Part shown: one piece after another, positions 10,874-19,158 of the stretch
How the letters are laid out: every line of letters begins with the position of its first letter
Position numbering within the stretch: the stretch's first letter is position 1
Source of the DNA: Bradyrhizobium sp. Gha
Lineage (GTDB): Bacteria; Pseudomonadota; Alphaproteobacteria; Rhizobiales; Xanthobacteraceae
DNA: 64,000 nt
Assembly: GCF_900113735.1 (NCBI RefSeq)
Contig: NZ_FOQM01000003.1
Span: 186,001-250,000, forward strand
Direction: 5' to 3'
Program-made: the position numbers and the translations under genes
The notes under the pieces: model-generated
What the model saw: the letters and a program-made list of their open reading frames with translations, nothing else
Told to the model about the DNA's origin: nothing
The model's database searches: none

Positions 10874-10892
10874 GCGGCGGTTATTGCTGGTG

Positions 10893-11399
10893 TCATTCGA
10901 GCTCGATCGCGAAGGGGCGGCTTTCGACCATCATCTCGGCCGGGCCCATTTCGTCGAGCGCGCGCAGCATGCGGCCGTTGCGCCCCAGCGCGCGGTCGGC
11001 GAGGCTGACGATGCGCCGGTTCGGCGAGGCGATCGGAGATGCCGCGCGGATCTTCTTCGCGATCTCGATCTCGTCACGTTCGGGGTTGAGCGCGCAGACG
11101 GCTGTGAATGCACTCGCGGTGGAGCGGCTGATGCCGGCAAAGCAATGCACCACCAGCGGCGCAGTGCGGTCCCACCCGCGCACGAAGTTCAGGACCTGGC
11201 CGATATGTGCTTCCGACGGCGCGACAAAGCCGTCCATCTCCTCGGTGATGTCGTCCATCGACACCTTGAGATGATTGGCCGGCAGCACCGAGACCGGCCG
11301 CGCCACCTGCTCGACATTGGCCATTACGGTCAGCACATGGCTGGCCCCGGTGCGGCGCACGGTTTCGGGAAGAGCGGCGAGCGAGCAGACGTGGATCAT
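10893..11399 (-). CDS. Dual-specificity/tyrosine phosphatase-like protein
   Basis: A 168-aa cytoplasmic protein with the cysteine phosphatase P-loop HCFAGISRS (C-x5-R with Cys86 and Arg92) and an upstream acidic pair (Asp49/Asp50) that could act as general acid. It is the right size for the small bacterial DSP-like phosphatases often annotated as tyrosine phosphatase family proteins. The start ATG is at 11399. The gene is followed after 19 bp by the NadQ-like regulator on the same strand, so the two may be cotranscribed. The substrate is unknown. Confidence 0.8.
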   Translation of the reverse strand: MIHVCSLAALPETVRRTGASHVLTVMANVEQVARPVSVLPANHLKVSMDDITEEMDGFVAPSEAHIGQVLNFVRGWDRTAPLVVHCFAGISRSTASAFTAVCALNPERDEIEIAKKIRAASPIASPNRRIVSLADRALGRNGRMLRALDEMGPAEMMVESRPFAIELE

Positions 11400-11480
11400 G
11401 GCAAACCTTTTTGCCGCTGATTATAACCGCGGCCGCTGGGGCGGGCAAAGGCGCATCGCACCGTGCCCACCATCTCGCAC

Positions 11481-12095
11481 CTACGCAAACACGGCGCCAA
11501 ACCGCTCCAGAAACTGCTTCTCGGCCCGGGCCGCGGTCCAGGGCGTCAGATAGTCGCGCCTGATGCTGTCGGAGAGGCCGGGATCCCTGCCGAACAGACG
11601 CTTCGCCTCGCTCTCGCTGAAACCGGCAAGCTCGGTCGCCTCCAGATAGGCCGCGCCGCGGTCGGCAGCCTTGATCGCCTGTGTGATCTCCTCGGGGAGC
11701 ACCGGCGGCAAACCGAAACGGATGTGGATGGCGCCAAGCAGACGTTTCTCCACGGCCTTGTAGTGGCCGTCGAGCACGGCCTTGAACGGCGAGATCATGT
11801 CCCCGATCACATATTCAGGCGCATCATGCAGCAGTGCTGCCAGCCGCATGCGCGCGTCGACGCGCGGCATCTCGTGCCGCAGCACGGTCTCCACCAGCAG
11901 CGTGTGCTGCGCGACCGAGAAGATATGCGCCCCGGTGGTCTGCCCGTTCCAGCGAGCGACGCGCGCGAGCCCATGCGCGATGTCGCCGATCTCGACATCG
12001 AGCGGAGAGGGATCGAGCAGATCGAGCCGCCGGCCCGACAGCATGCGCTGCCAGGCGCGGGACGCCACATCGCGCGAGGTCTTCCTGGCCGTCAT
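11481..12095 (-). CDS. HD-domain hydrolase (YfbR/5'-nucleotidase-like)
   Basis: A 204-aa HD-superfamily metal-dependent phosphohydrolase. Metal ligands are visible as His57/His64 (HIFSVAQHTLLVE) and the His90-Asp91 pair in ALLHDAPEYVIGD, a pattern typical of the YfbR-like 5'-deoxynucleotidase group. The frame extends upstream into the tag gene, but the ATG at 12095 overlaps the tag stop codon by 4 bp (ATGA), which indicates translational coupling and fixes the start. It lies at the distal end of a three-gene run (ygfZ-like, tag, HD), all overlapping by 4 bp. Confidence 0.85.
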   Translation of the reverse strand: MTARKTSRDVASRAWQRMLSGRRLDLLDPSPLDVEIGDIAHGLARVARWNGQTTGAHIFSVAQHTLLVETVLRHEMPRVDARMRLAALLHDAPEYVIGDMISPFKAVLDGHYKAVEKRLLGAIHIRFGLPPVLPEEITQAIKAADRGAAYLEATELAGFSESEAKRLFGRDPGLSDSIRRDYLTPWTAARAEKQFLERFGAVFA

Positions 12096-12718
12096 TTGGA
12101 CTTGAGGCGCGGCTTGCGCTGCAGCTTGCTGCAGGTCGCGTGGCAGTGGCAGTCGACGAGATGATCGTTGACCATGCCGGTCGCCTGCATGAAGGCATAG
12201 ACGATGGTCGGGCCGACGAACTTGAAGCCGCGCGAGGACAATTCCTTGGAGATTTGGATCGACAAAGGCGTCGAAGCCGGCACGCTTGCCGTGGTCTTGA
12301 AAGTGTTGACCTTGGGCCGGCCGTCCATGAAGTCCCACAGCAGTTTTGAGAAGCCCGGCCCCTTCTCCATGATGTCGAGGTAGGACTTCGCGCTCAGGAT
12401 CGCACCGTCGATCTTGGCGCGGTTGCGCACGATGCCGACGTCGTTCATCAACGCGTGCACCTTCTTGTCGGTGTAGCGCGCGATCTTCTCCGGCTGGAAA
12501 TCGTCGAAGGCTTTGCGGAAATTGTCGCGCTTGCGCAGGATCGTGATCCAGGACAGGCCGGCCTGGAAGCCGTCGAGGATCAGCTTCTCATACAGCGCGC
12601 GGTCATCATACTCGGGCACGCCCCATTCGGTGTCGTGATAGGCGACATAGAGCGGATCTTCGCCCGGCCAGGGGCAACGCGTCTTTCCGTCGGGATGCAG
12701 GCGGGGAGCACGGCTCAT
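12092..12718 (-). CDS. tag: DNA-3-methyladenine glycosylase I
   Basis: A 208-aa base-excision repair enzyme that removes 3-methyladenine from alkylated DNA. Family landmarks: RCPWPGEDPLYVAYHDTEWG at the N-terminus, with the zinc-ligand Cys and His; the catalytic-region Glu in LYEKLILDGFQAGLSW; and the C-terminal HLVDCHCH zinc ligands. Length matches the family (about 190-210 aa). Its start overlaps the stop of the upstream ygfZ-like gene by 4 bp, and its stop overlaps the start of the HD hydrolase gene, so the three form one operon. Confidence 0.95.
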   Translation of the reverse strand: MSRAPRLHPDGKTRCPWPGEDPLYVAYHDTEWGVPEYDDRALYEKLILDGFQAGLSWITILRKRDNFRKAFDDFQPEKIARYTDKKVHALMNDVGIVRNRAKIDGAILSAKSYLDIMEKGPGFSKLLWDFMDGRPKVNTFKTTASVPASTPLSIQISKELSSRGFKFVGPTIVYAFMQATGMVNDHLVDCHCHATCSKLQRKPRLKSK

Positions 12719-13596
12719 GCAATGGGCTGCTTTGCAGGGATGCGGACGATGTCAGGTTCTGCCAGCTCAAGCGCGAGTCCGCCAGCGGCGAGCGGCTGCC
12801 CGGCATCGAGCGCGTCCGCAACGCGGTCGATGCGCACCAGCGCGATGCCCTTGCCTTTCGCCGACGAGCCCATCGTGCCGACCGGCTTGTCGCCAGCCAT
12901 GATACTGACGCCAGGCTCAGGCGAGGAGTCCTCGATCAATACTTTCACGCTGCGGGTGCGCGCGGTGCCGCGATGCTGCATGCGCGAGACGACCTCCTGG
13001 CCGACGTAGCAGCCCTTGTCGAAATCGACGCCAGCCAGGCGGTCCATGTTGGTCTCGTGCGGGAATGCGTCGCCGTACATGAAATCCAGCCCGCCGCGCG
13101 GCACGCCGAGCGCAATCCGGTGCGCCTCGTACTCGGAGGCGTCGACCAGCTCGGCACCGATCAGGTCGGACAGTTTCTGCTTGAGCTCTTCGGGGATCAG
13201 GATGCGCGTGCCGAGCGCTTCATTGCGTGGGTCGGCGAAGGCGAGGTCCGGCAGCGTCGCGGGCAGGCCGTCCCAGGCCGCAAGCACGCCGAGATCGCCG
13301 GAGAGGTTATCCACCGTCACCTTGGCGCGCAGCTTGTAGAATTTCAGCTTGGTGGCGAGGACTTCGGCCAGCGCCGTCGGGCAGTCGATCAGGAACCCGC
13401 CGCCATGGCCGGCGGGCGCTTCCGTGATCAGGAAATCCACGACGATCTTGCCCTGCGGCGTCAGCAATGCACCGAATCGCCCCAGGCCCGGCTTGAGCCT
13501 GTCGACGTCGGTGGTGATGAGGCCGTTGAGGAAGTTGCGCGCATCCTCGCCCGCGACCTTGATCACGCTCCGGTCAGGAAGAAACGCTGATTTCAT
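12715..13596 (-). CDS. YgfZ/GcvT-domain folate-binding protein
   Basis: A 293-aa homologue of YgfZ, a folate-dependent protein that helps maintain iron-sulfur enzymes and MiaB-type reactions. The signature K-G-C-Y-x-G-Q-E is present as FDKGCYVGQEVVSRMQHRG near residues 190-208. An earlier ATG exists 45 bp upstream, but MKSAFLPDRSVIKVAGEDA matches the usual N-terminus, so 13596 is chosen. It is the first gene of the tag/HD operon and is divergent from the dihydroorotase gene, with a ~100-bp spacer. Confidence 0.88.
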   Translation of the reverse strand: MKSAFLPDRSVIKVAGEDARNFLNGLITTDVDRLKPGLGRFGALLTPQGKIVVDFLITEAPAGHGGGFLIDCPTALAEVLATKLKFYKLRAKVTVDNLSGDLGVLAAWDGLPATLPDLAFADPRNEALGTRILIPEELKQKLSDLIGAELVDASEYEAHRIALGVPRGGLDFMYGDAFPHETNMDRLAGVDFDKGCYVGQEVVSRMQHRGTARTRSVKVLIEDSSPEPGVSIMAGDKPVGTMGSSAKGKGIALVRIDRVADALDAGQPLAAGGLALELAEPDIVRIPAKQPIA

Positions 13597-13697
13597 GCGA
13601 AAATCTCTTGCGACATGGTGCTTCGGAACGTAAGCCCGCAAGGCATAAACGACAAGACCTCGAGCCCTGCGCTTGGGGATGAGAGAGGCCTCCAGCC

Positions 13698-15032
13698 ATG
13701 ACCCAGCGCTTCGATGTGATCCTCAGGGGCGGCACCATCGTCAACCAGGACGGCGAGGGCGTTCGCGATATCGGCATCACCAATGGTCGCATCGCCGAGC
13801 TGGGTCCGCTGTCGCAAAGCTCCGCCGCCGAGGTGATCGACTGCAAGGGCCTGCACATCCTGCCCGGCGTGATGGATACGCAGGTGCATTTCCGCGAGCC
13901 CGGGCTGGAACAGAAGGAAGATCTCGAGACCGGCTCGCGCAGCGCCGTGATGGGCGGCGTCACCGCCGTGTTCGAAATGCCGAACACGGCGCCGCTCACG
14001 GTGACCGAGGCCACCTTCACCGACAAGGTGAAGCGTGCCCATCACCGCATGCATTGCGATTTCGCCTTCTTCATCGGCGGCACCCGCGAGAATGTGCAGG
14101 ATCTGCCGGTGCTGGAACGTGCGCCGGGCTGCGCCGGCGTAAAAGTGTTCATCGGTTCCTCGACCGGCGCGCTGCTTGTGGAGGACGACGAAAGCCTGCG
14201 CCGCATCTTCCAGGTGATCCGCCGCCGAGCCGCCTTCCACGCTGAGGACGAGTATCGTCTCAACGACCGCAAATCGCTGCGCATCGAGGGCGATCCGCGC
14301 TCGCATCCGGTCTGGCGCGACGAGACCGCGGCGCTGATGGCGACCCAGCGGCTGATCAAGCTCGCGCACGAGACCGGCAAGCGCATCCACGTGCTGCACA
14401 TCTCGACCAAGGAAGAGATCGAGTTTCTGCGCGACCATAAGGACGTCGCGTCCTGCGAGGCGACGCCGCATCATCTCACGCTGGTCGCGCCTGAATGCTA
14501 CGAGCGCCTCGGCACGCTGGCGCAGATGAACCCGCCGGTGCGATCAGCCGATCATCGCGCCGGCATCTGGCGCGGCATCGAGCAGGGCATCATCGACGTG
14601 CTCGGCTCCGACCACGCCCCGCATACGCTCGAGGAGAAGCAGAAGACCTATCCGGCGTCGCCCTCCGGCATGACCGGCGTGCAGACGCTGGTGCCGCTGA
14701 TGCTCGATCACGTCAATGCCGGCCGGCTTTCTCTCGCCCGTTTCGTCGACCTCACCAGCGCCGGCCCCGCGCGTCTCTACAATATGGCCTGCAAGGGCCG
14801 CATCGCGGCCGGCTATGATGCCGATTTCACGGTGGTGGACCTCAAGCGCAGCGAGACCATCACCAACAAATGGGTCGCGTCGAAAGCAGGCTGGACGCCG
14901 TACGACGGCGTTCGGGTGACGGGTTGGCCCGTCGGCACGTTTGTGCGTGGCAAGCGCGTGATGTGGCAGGGCGAACTGGTCTCGTCCTCGCAGGGCGAGG
15001 CAGTGCGGTTTCTGGAGACGTTGAAGCCGTAA
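13698..15032 (+). CDS. pyrC: Dihydroorotase-family amidohydrolase, first metal ligand replaced
   Basis: A 444-aa class I dihydroorotase-type protein; the family cyclises carbamoyl aspartate to dihydroorotate in pyrimidine synthesis. Lys149 (GVKVFIG) would be the carboxylated bridging lysine; His181 (FHAEDE), His234 (HVLHIST) and catalytic Asp305 (GSDHAPHT) are present. The first motif, normally D-x-H-x-H, reads D60-T-Q62-V-H64, so one zinc ligand is a glutamine. This is a known trait of a divergent branch of dihydroorotases, so activity is likely but not assured. It stands alone between a divergent operon and a palindromic repeat. The symbol is by family. Confidence 0.8.
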   Translation: MTQRFDVILRGGTIVNQDGEGVRDIGITNGRIAELGPLSQSSAAEVIDCKGLHILPGVMDTQVHFREPGLEQKEDLETGSRSAVMGGVTAVFEMPNTAPLTVTEATFTDKVKRAHHRMHCDFAFFIGGTRENVQDLPVLERAPGCAGVKVFIGSSTGALLVEDDESLRRIFQVIRRRAAFHAEDEYRLNDRKSLRIEGDPRSHPVWRDETAALMATQRLIKLAHETGKRIHVLHISTKEEIEFLRDHKDVASCEATPHHLTLVAPECYERLGTLAQMNPPVRSADHRAGIWRGIEQGIIDVLGSDHAPHTLEEKQKTYPASPSGMTGVQTLVPLMLDHVNAGRLSLARFVDLTSAGPARLYNMACKGRIAAGYDADFTVVDLKRSETITNKWVASKAGWTPYDGVRVTGWPVGTFVRGKRVMWQGELVSSSQGEAVRFLETLKP

Positions 15033-15064
15033 GGGGGTTGGGCGCGCAAGCTGCTTCCCCAGCC

Positions 15065-15142
15065 GTCATTGCGAGCGCAGCGAAGCAATCCAGAATCCCT
15101 CCGCGGGCGCAGTCTGGATTGCTTCGCTGCGCTCGCAATGAC
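15065..15142. repeat. Palindromic intergenic repeat, 30-bp perfect arms
   Basis: Arms 15065-15094 and 15113-15142 are exact reverse complements over 30 bp with an 18-bp loop. The arm begins GTCATTGCGAGCGCAGCGAA and contains GAAGCAATCCAGA. Elements of this kind recur in intergenic DNA of Bradyrhizobium and Rhodopseudomonas genomes. Lying 32 bp after the dihydroorotase stop, it may act on mRNA 3' ends. It has no coding potential. Confidence 0.85.
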
Positions 15143-15186
15143 GAGGGGAGAGAGCTACACTTCCCCTCGAACGGGAGTGCAGTGCG

Positions 15187-16062
15187 ATGTCCCAGCCGTC
15201 AGCCCTCATCACCACCGAGCAACTCGCTAGCATCCTCGGCCATCCCAACCTCCGCCTCTACGATTGCACGACCTATAACGAACCTGTCCCACCAGGCAGC
15301 AACGTGCCGTATCGCGCCGTCCCCGGCGACAAGACCTTCGCCGCCGGCCACATCCCGGGCGCCGATTTCCTCGATTTGCAAGGCGAATTCTCCGACACCT
15401 CCGCGCAGCAGTTTTTCATGATGCCTGAAGTGGCCCAGCTCGAAGCCGCCTTCGGCCGCCATGGGCTCGATGCCAAGAAGACCATCGTGCTCTACAGCAT
15501 CGGCGCCATGATGTGGGCGACGCGATTCTGGTGGATGCTGCGCTCGCTCGGCGTCGATGCGCAGGTGCTCGACGGCGGCTTCGACAAATGGAAGGACGAG
15601 GGGCGGGCGGTCGAGACGGGTGCGCCGAAGGGCTATCCGGCCACGGTTTTCGAAGCCGCGCCGCGCGCTGGCTTCTTCGTCGACAAGACCTTTGTGAAGG
15701 CGCGGATCGGCGACCCATCGACCGTTATCGTCAATGCCCTCGGACCGCAATTTCACGGAGGTCTCGAGCCGAGCCGTTACGGCCGGCCGGGTCGCGTGCC
15801 CGGCAGCGTCAACGTACCAGCCGCAACGCTCACCAATGCCGACAAGACGCTGACGACGCTTGCGGACGCCGAAGCCAAGTTCACCGCGTTGGGCGTCACG
15901 CGCGACAAGAATGTGATCCTCTATTGCGGCGGCGGCATCTCCGCGACGGTCGATCTGCTGATGCTGACGCAGCTCGGCTACGACAAGCTGATGCTGTACG
16001 ATGCCTCGATGGGCGAATGGGCGAGGGACGCGGCGCTGCCGATCGAGACGGATGAAAGGTAA
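15187..16062 (+). CDS. Thiosulfate/3-mercaptopyruvate sulfurtransferase, two rhodanese domains
   Basis: A 291-aa cytoplasmic sulfurtransferase made of two rhodanese domains (about residues 10-140 and 165-285). The N-terminal domain lacks a catalytic cysteine, having YSIGAMMWATR at the loop, while the C-terminal domain has the active loop YCGGGISAT with Cys247. That is the usual layout of the family, which moves a sulfane sulfur to cyanide or another thiophile. The CGGGISAT loop is nearer thiosulfate- than mercaptopyruvate-type loops, but substrate choice is not certain. The ECF sigma gene follows on the same strand after 73 bp. Confidence 0.88.
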   Translation: MSQPSALITTEQLASILGHPNLRLYDCTTYNEPVPPGSNVPYRAVPGDKTFAAGHIPGADFLDLQGEFSDTSAQQFFMMPEVAQLEAAFGRHGLDAKKTIVLYSIGAMMWATRFWWMLRSLGVDAQVLDGGFDKWKDEGRAVETGAPKGYPATVFEAAPRAGFFVDKTFVKARIGDPSTVIVNALGPQFHGGLEPSRYGRPGRVPGSVNVPAATLTNADKTLTTLADAEAKFTALGVTRDKNVILYCGGGISATVDLLMLTQLGYDKLMLYDASMGEWARDAALPIETDER

Positions 16063-16135
16063 GAAAAAGTCGGGAACCTTCGTCGCCATCCTGCATCCAA
16101 TGTCTGGAACCAAGCTGAACGAGCAGGTGACCGCC

Positions 16136-16825
16136 ATGCAACGGACCGTAGCCGGCCAGACAGCCGCCATCAGGACATCGGAAGCCGAGCTGATCGACCG
16201 GGCGCGGGGCCGGGACGAGGCCGCGCTCCGCCAGATCATGCAGGCCAACAACCGCAGGCTCTACCGCCTTGCACGCGGCATTCTGCGCAGCGACAGCGAG
16301 GCCGAGGATGTGGTGCAGGAAACCTATGTCCGCGCCTTCACCCATCTCGATGGCTTCAAGGGTGAATCCGCGCTGTCGACCTGGCTGTCGCGCATTGCCA
16401 TCAACGAAGCGCTGGGCCGGGTGCGAAGTGCAAAACCCGACGTCGAGCTCGGCGCGGTTGGCGAAGAGGCGCTCGAGGCGCAAATCATCAAATTTCCCGT
16501 CTCTCCTCCAGGCGATCCGGAAAGGACCATGGCCCAGCGTGAAATCCAGCGCGTCGTCGAGCGCGCCATCGACGAGTTGCCTGACGTTTTTCGCATGGTT
16601 TTCGTCGCACGCGTGATGGAAGGGATGACCATCGAGGAGACCGCCGATCTGCTCGCCGTCAAGCCCGAGACCGTGAAGACGCGCCTGCACCGCGCGCGAA
16701 CCATGCTGCGCGAGATCGTCGAGAAGGAGATCGGACCGGTGATGATGGACGCCTTCCCGTTTGCGGGCTGGCGTTGCGAGCGCCTGACCCTGGCGGTGCT
16801 GAAGCGTCTTGGAATCGGCGGCTGA
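16136..16825 (+). CDS. ECF-family RNA polymerase sigma factor
   Basis: A 229-aa sigma-70 family ECF factor. Region 2 lies at about residues 25-95 (RLYRLARGILRSDSEAEDVVQETYVRAF) and region 4 at about 150-205 (MTIEETADLLAVKPETVKTRLHRAR, the helix-turn-helix). Several in-frame ATGs exist from 16052; AGGTGA at 16125-16130 with five-base spacing favours 16136. The C-terminal ~30 residues after region 4 include one Cys. No obvious anti-sigma gene follows. The next genes encode a DUF4142 exported protein and a cupredoxin, which could be its targets, but no -35/-10 pair was confirmed. Confidence 0.88.
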   Translation: MQRTVAGQTAAIRTSEAELIDRARGRDEAALRQIMQANNRRLYRLARGILRSDSEAEDVVQETYVRAFTHLDGFKGESALSTWLSRIAINEALGRVRSAKPDVELGAVGEEALEAQIIKFPVSPPGDPERTMAQREIQRVVERAIDELPDVFRMVFVARVMEGMTIEETADLLAVKPETVKTRLHRARTMLREIVEKEIGPVMMDAFPFAGWRCERLTLAVLKRLGIGG

Positions 16826-16914
16826 ATTATTCGGGAACGTCTGGCCGAAAATTCCATCCAATTCCTGTGGAGCAACGCCGGCACAACCATCCGGCAGCAC
16901 AGGAGTGTCACATC

Positions 16915-17448
16915 ATGTTCGTTCGTTGGAGCGCGGCGGTCGCCGCAGCCATTCTGTTGTCCAGCCCCGTGCTGCTGCAAGGCGCGCGCGCTGCCGACAA
17001 GCTCATCGATCCGCAGATCGCCCACATCGCCTACACCGCCGGCGTGATCGACATCAACGCGGCCAAGCAGGCGCAGAAAAAGGCCAAGAACAAGGACGTC
17101 AAGGCGTTCGCCGACGACATGCTGCGCGACCACGAGGCGGTCAACGAGCAGGCGCTCGCGCTGGTCAAGAAGCTCAACGTCACACCTGAGGACAACGATA
17201 CCAGCAAGGCGCTGTCGAAGCAGGCGAGCGACAAGCTGGCCGAGCTCGACAAGCTGGACGGTGCTGCGTTCGATAAGGCCTATGTCGCCAACGAGGTCGC
17301 CTACCACAAGACGGTCAATGGCGCGCTGGAGACCCAGCTGATTCCCTCCGCCAGCAATCCCGAGCTGAAGAGCCTGTTGCAGACCGGCTTGAAGATTTTC
17401 CAGGGCCATCAGCAGCATGCCGAGCATGTCGCGGCCGAGCTCAAATAG
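16915..17448 (+). CDS. DUF4142 exported protein
   Basis: A 177-aa protein with a signal peptide (cleavage probably after ARA, residue 26) and a DUF4142 helical domain, a ferritin-like four-helix fold typically found in periplasmic proteins of rhizobia. The conserved helices D-I-N-A-A-x-Q-A and D-D-M-x-x-D-H-x-x-x-N are clear near residues 45-80. The frame extends upstream, but AGGAG at 16901-16905 fixes the ATG at 16915. A cupredoxin gene follows after 10 bp, so the two form an operon behind the sigma gene. No catalytic function is known. Confidence 0.85.
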   Translation: MFVRWSAAVAAAILLSSPVLLQGARAADKLIDPQIAHIAYTAGVIDINAAKQAQKKAKNKDVKAFADDMLRDHEAVNEQALALVKKLNVTPEDNDTSKALSKQASDKLAELDKLDGAAFDKAYVANEVAYHKTVNGALETQLIPSASNPELKSLLQTGLKIFQGHQQHAEHVAAELK

Positions 17449-17458
17449 GGCGCATGTG

Positions 17459-17779
17459 ATGATGTCGGGACGCCTCGCTTCGATCGCGCTGGCAGCCGCC
17501 GTCCTGTCGATGTCGGTCCCGGCACACGCCGCGACCATCGAGATCACGATGGAAAATCTCGTGATCTCACCGGCCGAAATGTTGGCGAAGGTCGGTGACA
17601 CCGTCACCTGGATCAACAGGGACGTCTTCGCCCACACCGCCACCGCGAAGAACGGCGACTTCGACGTGACTCTGCCGCCGAAGACATCGGCGACCTCAGT
17701 CCTGAAGAAGGCCGGGGTGGTCGATTATTATTGTCGCTATCATCCAAACATGAAAGCGACGCTCAACATCGAGCCGTGA
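17459..17779 (+). CDS. Periplasmic cupredoxin (amicyanin/pseudoazurin-like)
   Basis: A 106-aa secreted type 1 copper protein. After a signal peptide ending AHA (residue 24), the copper ligands are all visible: His59 (FAHTA), Cys92 (YYC), His95 and Met98 (C-x2-H-x2-M). This tight loop resembles amicyanin, so it should carry electrons or bind copper in the periplasm. The start could be either of two adjacent ATGs (17459, 17462). It sits 10 bp behind the DUF4142 gene. A hairpin follows the stop. Confidence 0.85.
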   Translation: MMSGRLASIALAAAVLSMSVPAHAATIEITMENLVISPAEMLAKVGDTVTWINRDVFAHTATAKNGDFDVTLPPKTSATSVLKKAGVVDYYCRYHPNMKATLNIEP

Positions 17780-17781
17780 TG

Positions 17782-17810
17782 AACGGCCCTGCTCGTGTGG
17801 CGGGGCCGTT
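17782..17810. terminator. Hairpin between convergent genes
   Basis: AACGGCCC (17782-17789) pairs with GGGCCGTT (17803-17810) across a 13-base loop, two bases after the cupredoxin stop and 11 bases before the convergent gene's stop. No strong T-run follows, so terminator activity is tentative; by position it could serve both strands. Confidence 0.45.
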
Positions 17811-17820
17811 GCGGCCGCAC

Positions 17821-18087
17821 TTACTGCCGCGCGAGGCAGACCGAGAATTCGCCGTTGCGAATGCGCGCGGGAAAACCCTCGACGAATTTCGCCACCGCGT
17901 CCTCGCCATAGGTGCCGACAAGTTCGGCAAGCGCGGCAAACAGGCTCGCCTGCGCCAGGCAGTCACCGTCGACGCCGTCATGGCGCGCTTCGGCCCAGGC
18001 CTCGTTGAGATAACTCAGTGCTGCCTGTTTCTGCTCATGATCGGGCAGCGGCGCGCGGGCGGGGGCGTAGGAAATCGGCTGGCTCAT
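17821..18087 (-). CDS. Conserved small protein, unknown function
   Basis: An 88-aa acidic, helical cytoplasmic protein (MSQPISYAPARAPLPDHEQK...) with two cysteines and no signal or membrane segment. Codon usage is GC-rich at third positions and the frame is intact, supporting a real gene. I do not recognise a named domain. It is convergent with the cupredoxin gene, and no operon partner is visible. Confidence 0.6.
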   Translation of the reverse strand: MSQPISYAPARAPLPDHEQKQAALSYLNEAWAEARHDGVDGDCLAQASLFAALAELVGTYGEDAVAKFVEGFPARIRNGEFSVCLARQ

Positions 18088-18225
18088 GAAACTCGATCAG
18101 GCTGGGCGCGATCCACGGCGATGCGCTGTGCAAGAGGTGTAGCACGCGCATTAACGTCCGCTAGGCCACATCTTTAAGAACGGTTAACGGCTGTGAATAA
18201 AGTCGATGACAAAGTTCCCGCGAAC

Positions 18226-18603
18226 TCAGTTCGCGTAGCGCGCCGTGAGATCGCGCGAGATCTTCGAACCTTCCTCGATGGAACGGCGGATCGCCACCGT
18301 CGCGGCCGGCGTGCAGCTGCGATAGGTCTGTTGAAAGCCGTTATAGCCGCGATTGAAGCCCGCGATCATGCGGGTGCGGCGCTCGCCGGAGGGGGTTTCG
18401 GCATCGATCAGCGCCTGCATCTCGCTGCGCCATTTGTTGCCCTCGTTGGTGCCGCAGATGCCGCGCAGATAGTGCAGGCCGCCGAGGATCTCGGCCAGCC
18501 GCTGCAAATCGCCGTCGAACGGTGCCGCCACGTCCTGGGCCCGGGTGGGCGCAGAGGCGCAGGCGAGGATCAGGGCAAGGATGGCCAGAAATCGCGTCGA
18601 CAT
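18226..18603 (-). CDS. TIGR02301 family exported protein
   Basis: A 125-aa protein with a signal peptide (MSTRFLAILALILACASAPTRA) and the TIGR02301 pattern: AEILGGLHYLRGICG near residue 40, a central R-R-T-R-M-I-A-G-F-N-R-G-Y segment, and a second conserved Cys (YRSC). These are small periplasmic proteins of Rhizobiales with unknown function; the two conserved cysteines probably form a disulfide. A ~100-bp gap separates it from the NUDIX gene upstream on the same strand. Confidence 0.85.
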   Translation of the reverse strand: MSTRFLAILALILACASAPTRAQDVAAPFDGDLQRLAEILGGLHYLRGICGTNEGNKWRSEMQALIDAETPSGERRTRMIAGFNRGYNGFQQTYRSCTPAATVAIRRSIEEGSKISRDLTARYAN

Positions 18604-18706
18604 CGGCGGGCTGTATGCCCCGTCGCGGCCGGGGAAGCAAGGCGAGCCGGGCGGGCGATGCGCTCCCTCTCGCGCTTGCGGAGAGGGACCGGAGCTCGGG
18701 GCTCGT

Positions 18707-19141
18707 TCAGAGGCCGATCAGCCGCGCAGCCGCCTGGATGATCTCCTCCAGGCCCCCGGTCATCTTGAGGTCGCCGAGGCTGCCCAGCGGATCCGGGGCG
18801 ACCCACCTGAAATCATCGAGCTCGTCGTTCAGGGCCGGTTCCCGTGCCACCCAGCGGGCGGCAAAGGACATGATCAGGTAGTGACCGGCGCCCGGATCGG
18901 CCGGCAGCACCTCGCGCCAGCCGGCCAGGCCGATGATCTCGATCTCGAGCCCGGTCTCCTCGTCGACCTCGCGCCTGAGGGCCTGGTGCAGCGATTCGCC
19001 GAATTCGACCCGGCCGCCCGGCAGCGAATAGAACCCTTTGGCGGGCGAACGGGCCCGGCGGGTCAGCAGCACCTTGCCCTCGCGGAAAATCGCCGCGCTG
19101 ACCGCGATCTGGGGATGGGTGGGCTGGGCGACCGAGGGCAT
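18707..19141 (-). CDS. NUDIX hydrolase
   Basis: A 144-aa cytoplasmic NUDIX hydrolase. The catalytic box GX5EX7REUXEEXGU is complete in GGRVEFGESLHQALRRE-VDEETGLE near residues 42-65. The N-terminal AAIFREGKVLLTRRARSPAKGFYSLPGG and the short length are like ADP-ribose pyrophosphatase/MutT-type housecleaning enzymes. The substrate is not predictable. It starts 17 bp downstream of the end of the 166-aa gene on the same strand, so the two are probably cotranscribed. Confidence 0.88.
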   Translation of the reverse strand: MPSVAQPTHPQIAVSAAIFREGKVLLTRRARSPAKGFYSLPGGRVEFGESLHQALRREVDEETGLEIEIIGLAGWREVLPADPGAGHYLIMSFAARWVAREPALNDELDDFRWVAPDPLGSLGDLKMTGGLEEIIQAAARLIGL

Positions 19142-19158
19142 CTTTTCAGCAACCCTGG

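Noticed and set aside
8927-11008. Very long plus-strand frame (693 codons)
   Set aside because: It is antisense to the DUF2339 and NadQ-like genes and reads Arg/Gly-rich without domains; long frames opposite genes are expected at this GC content.
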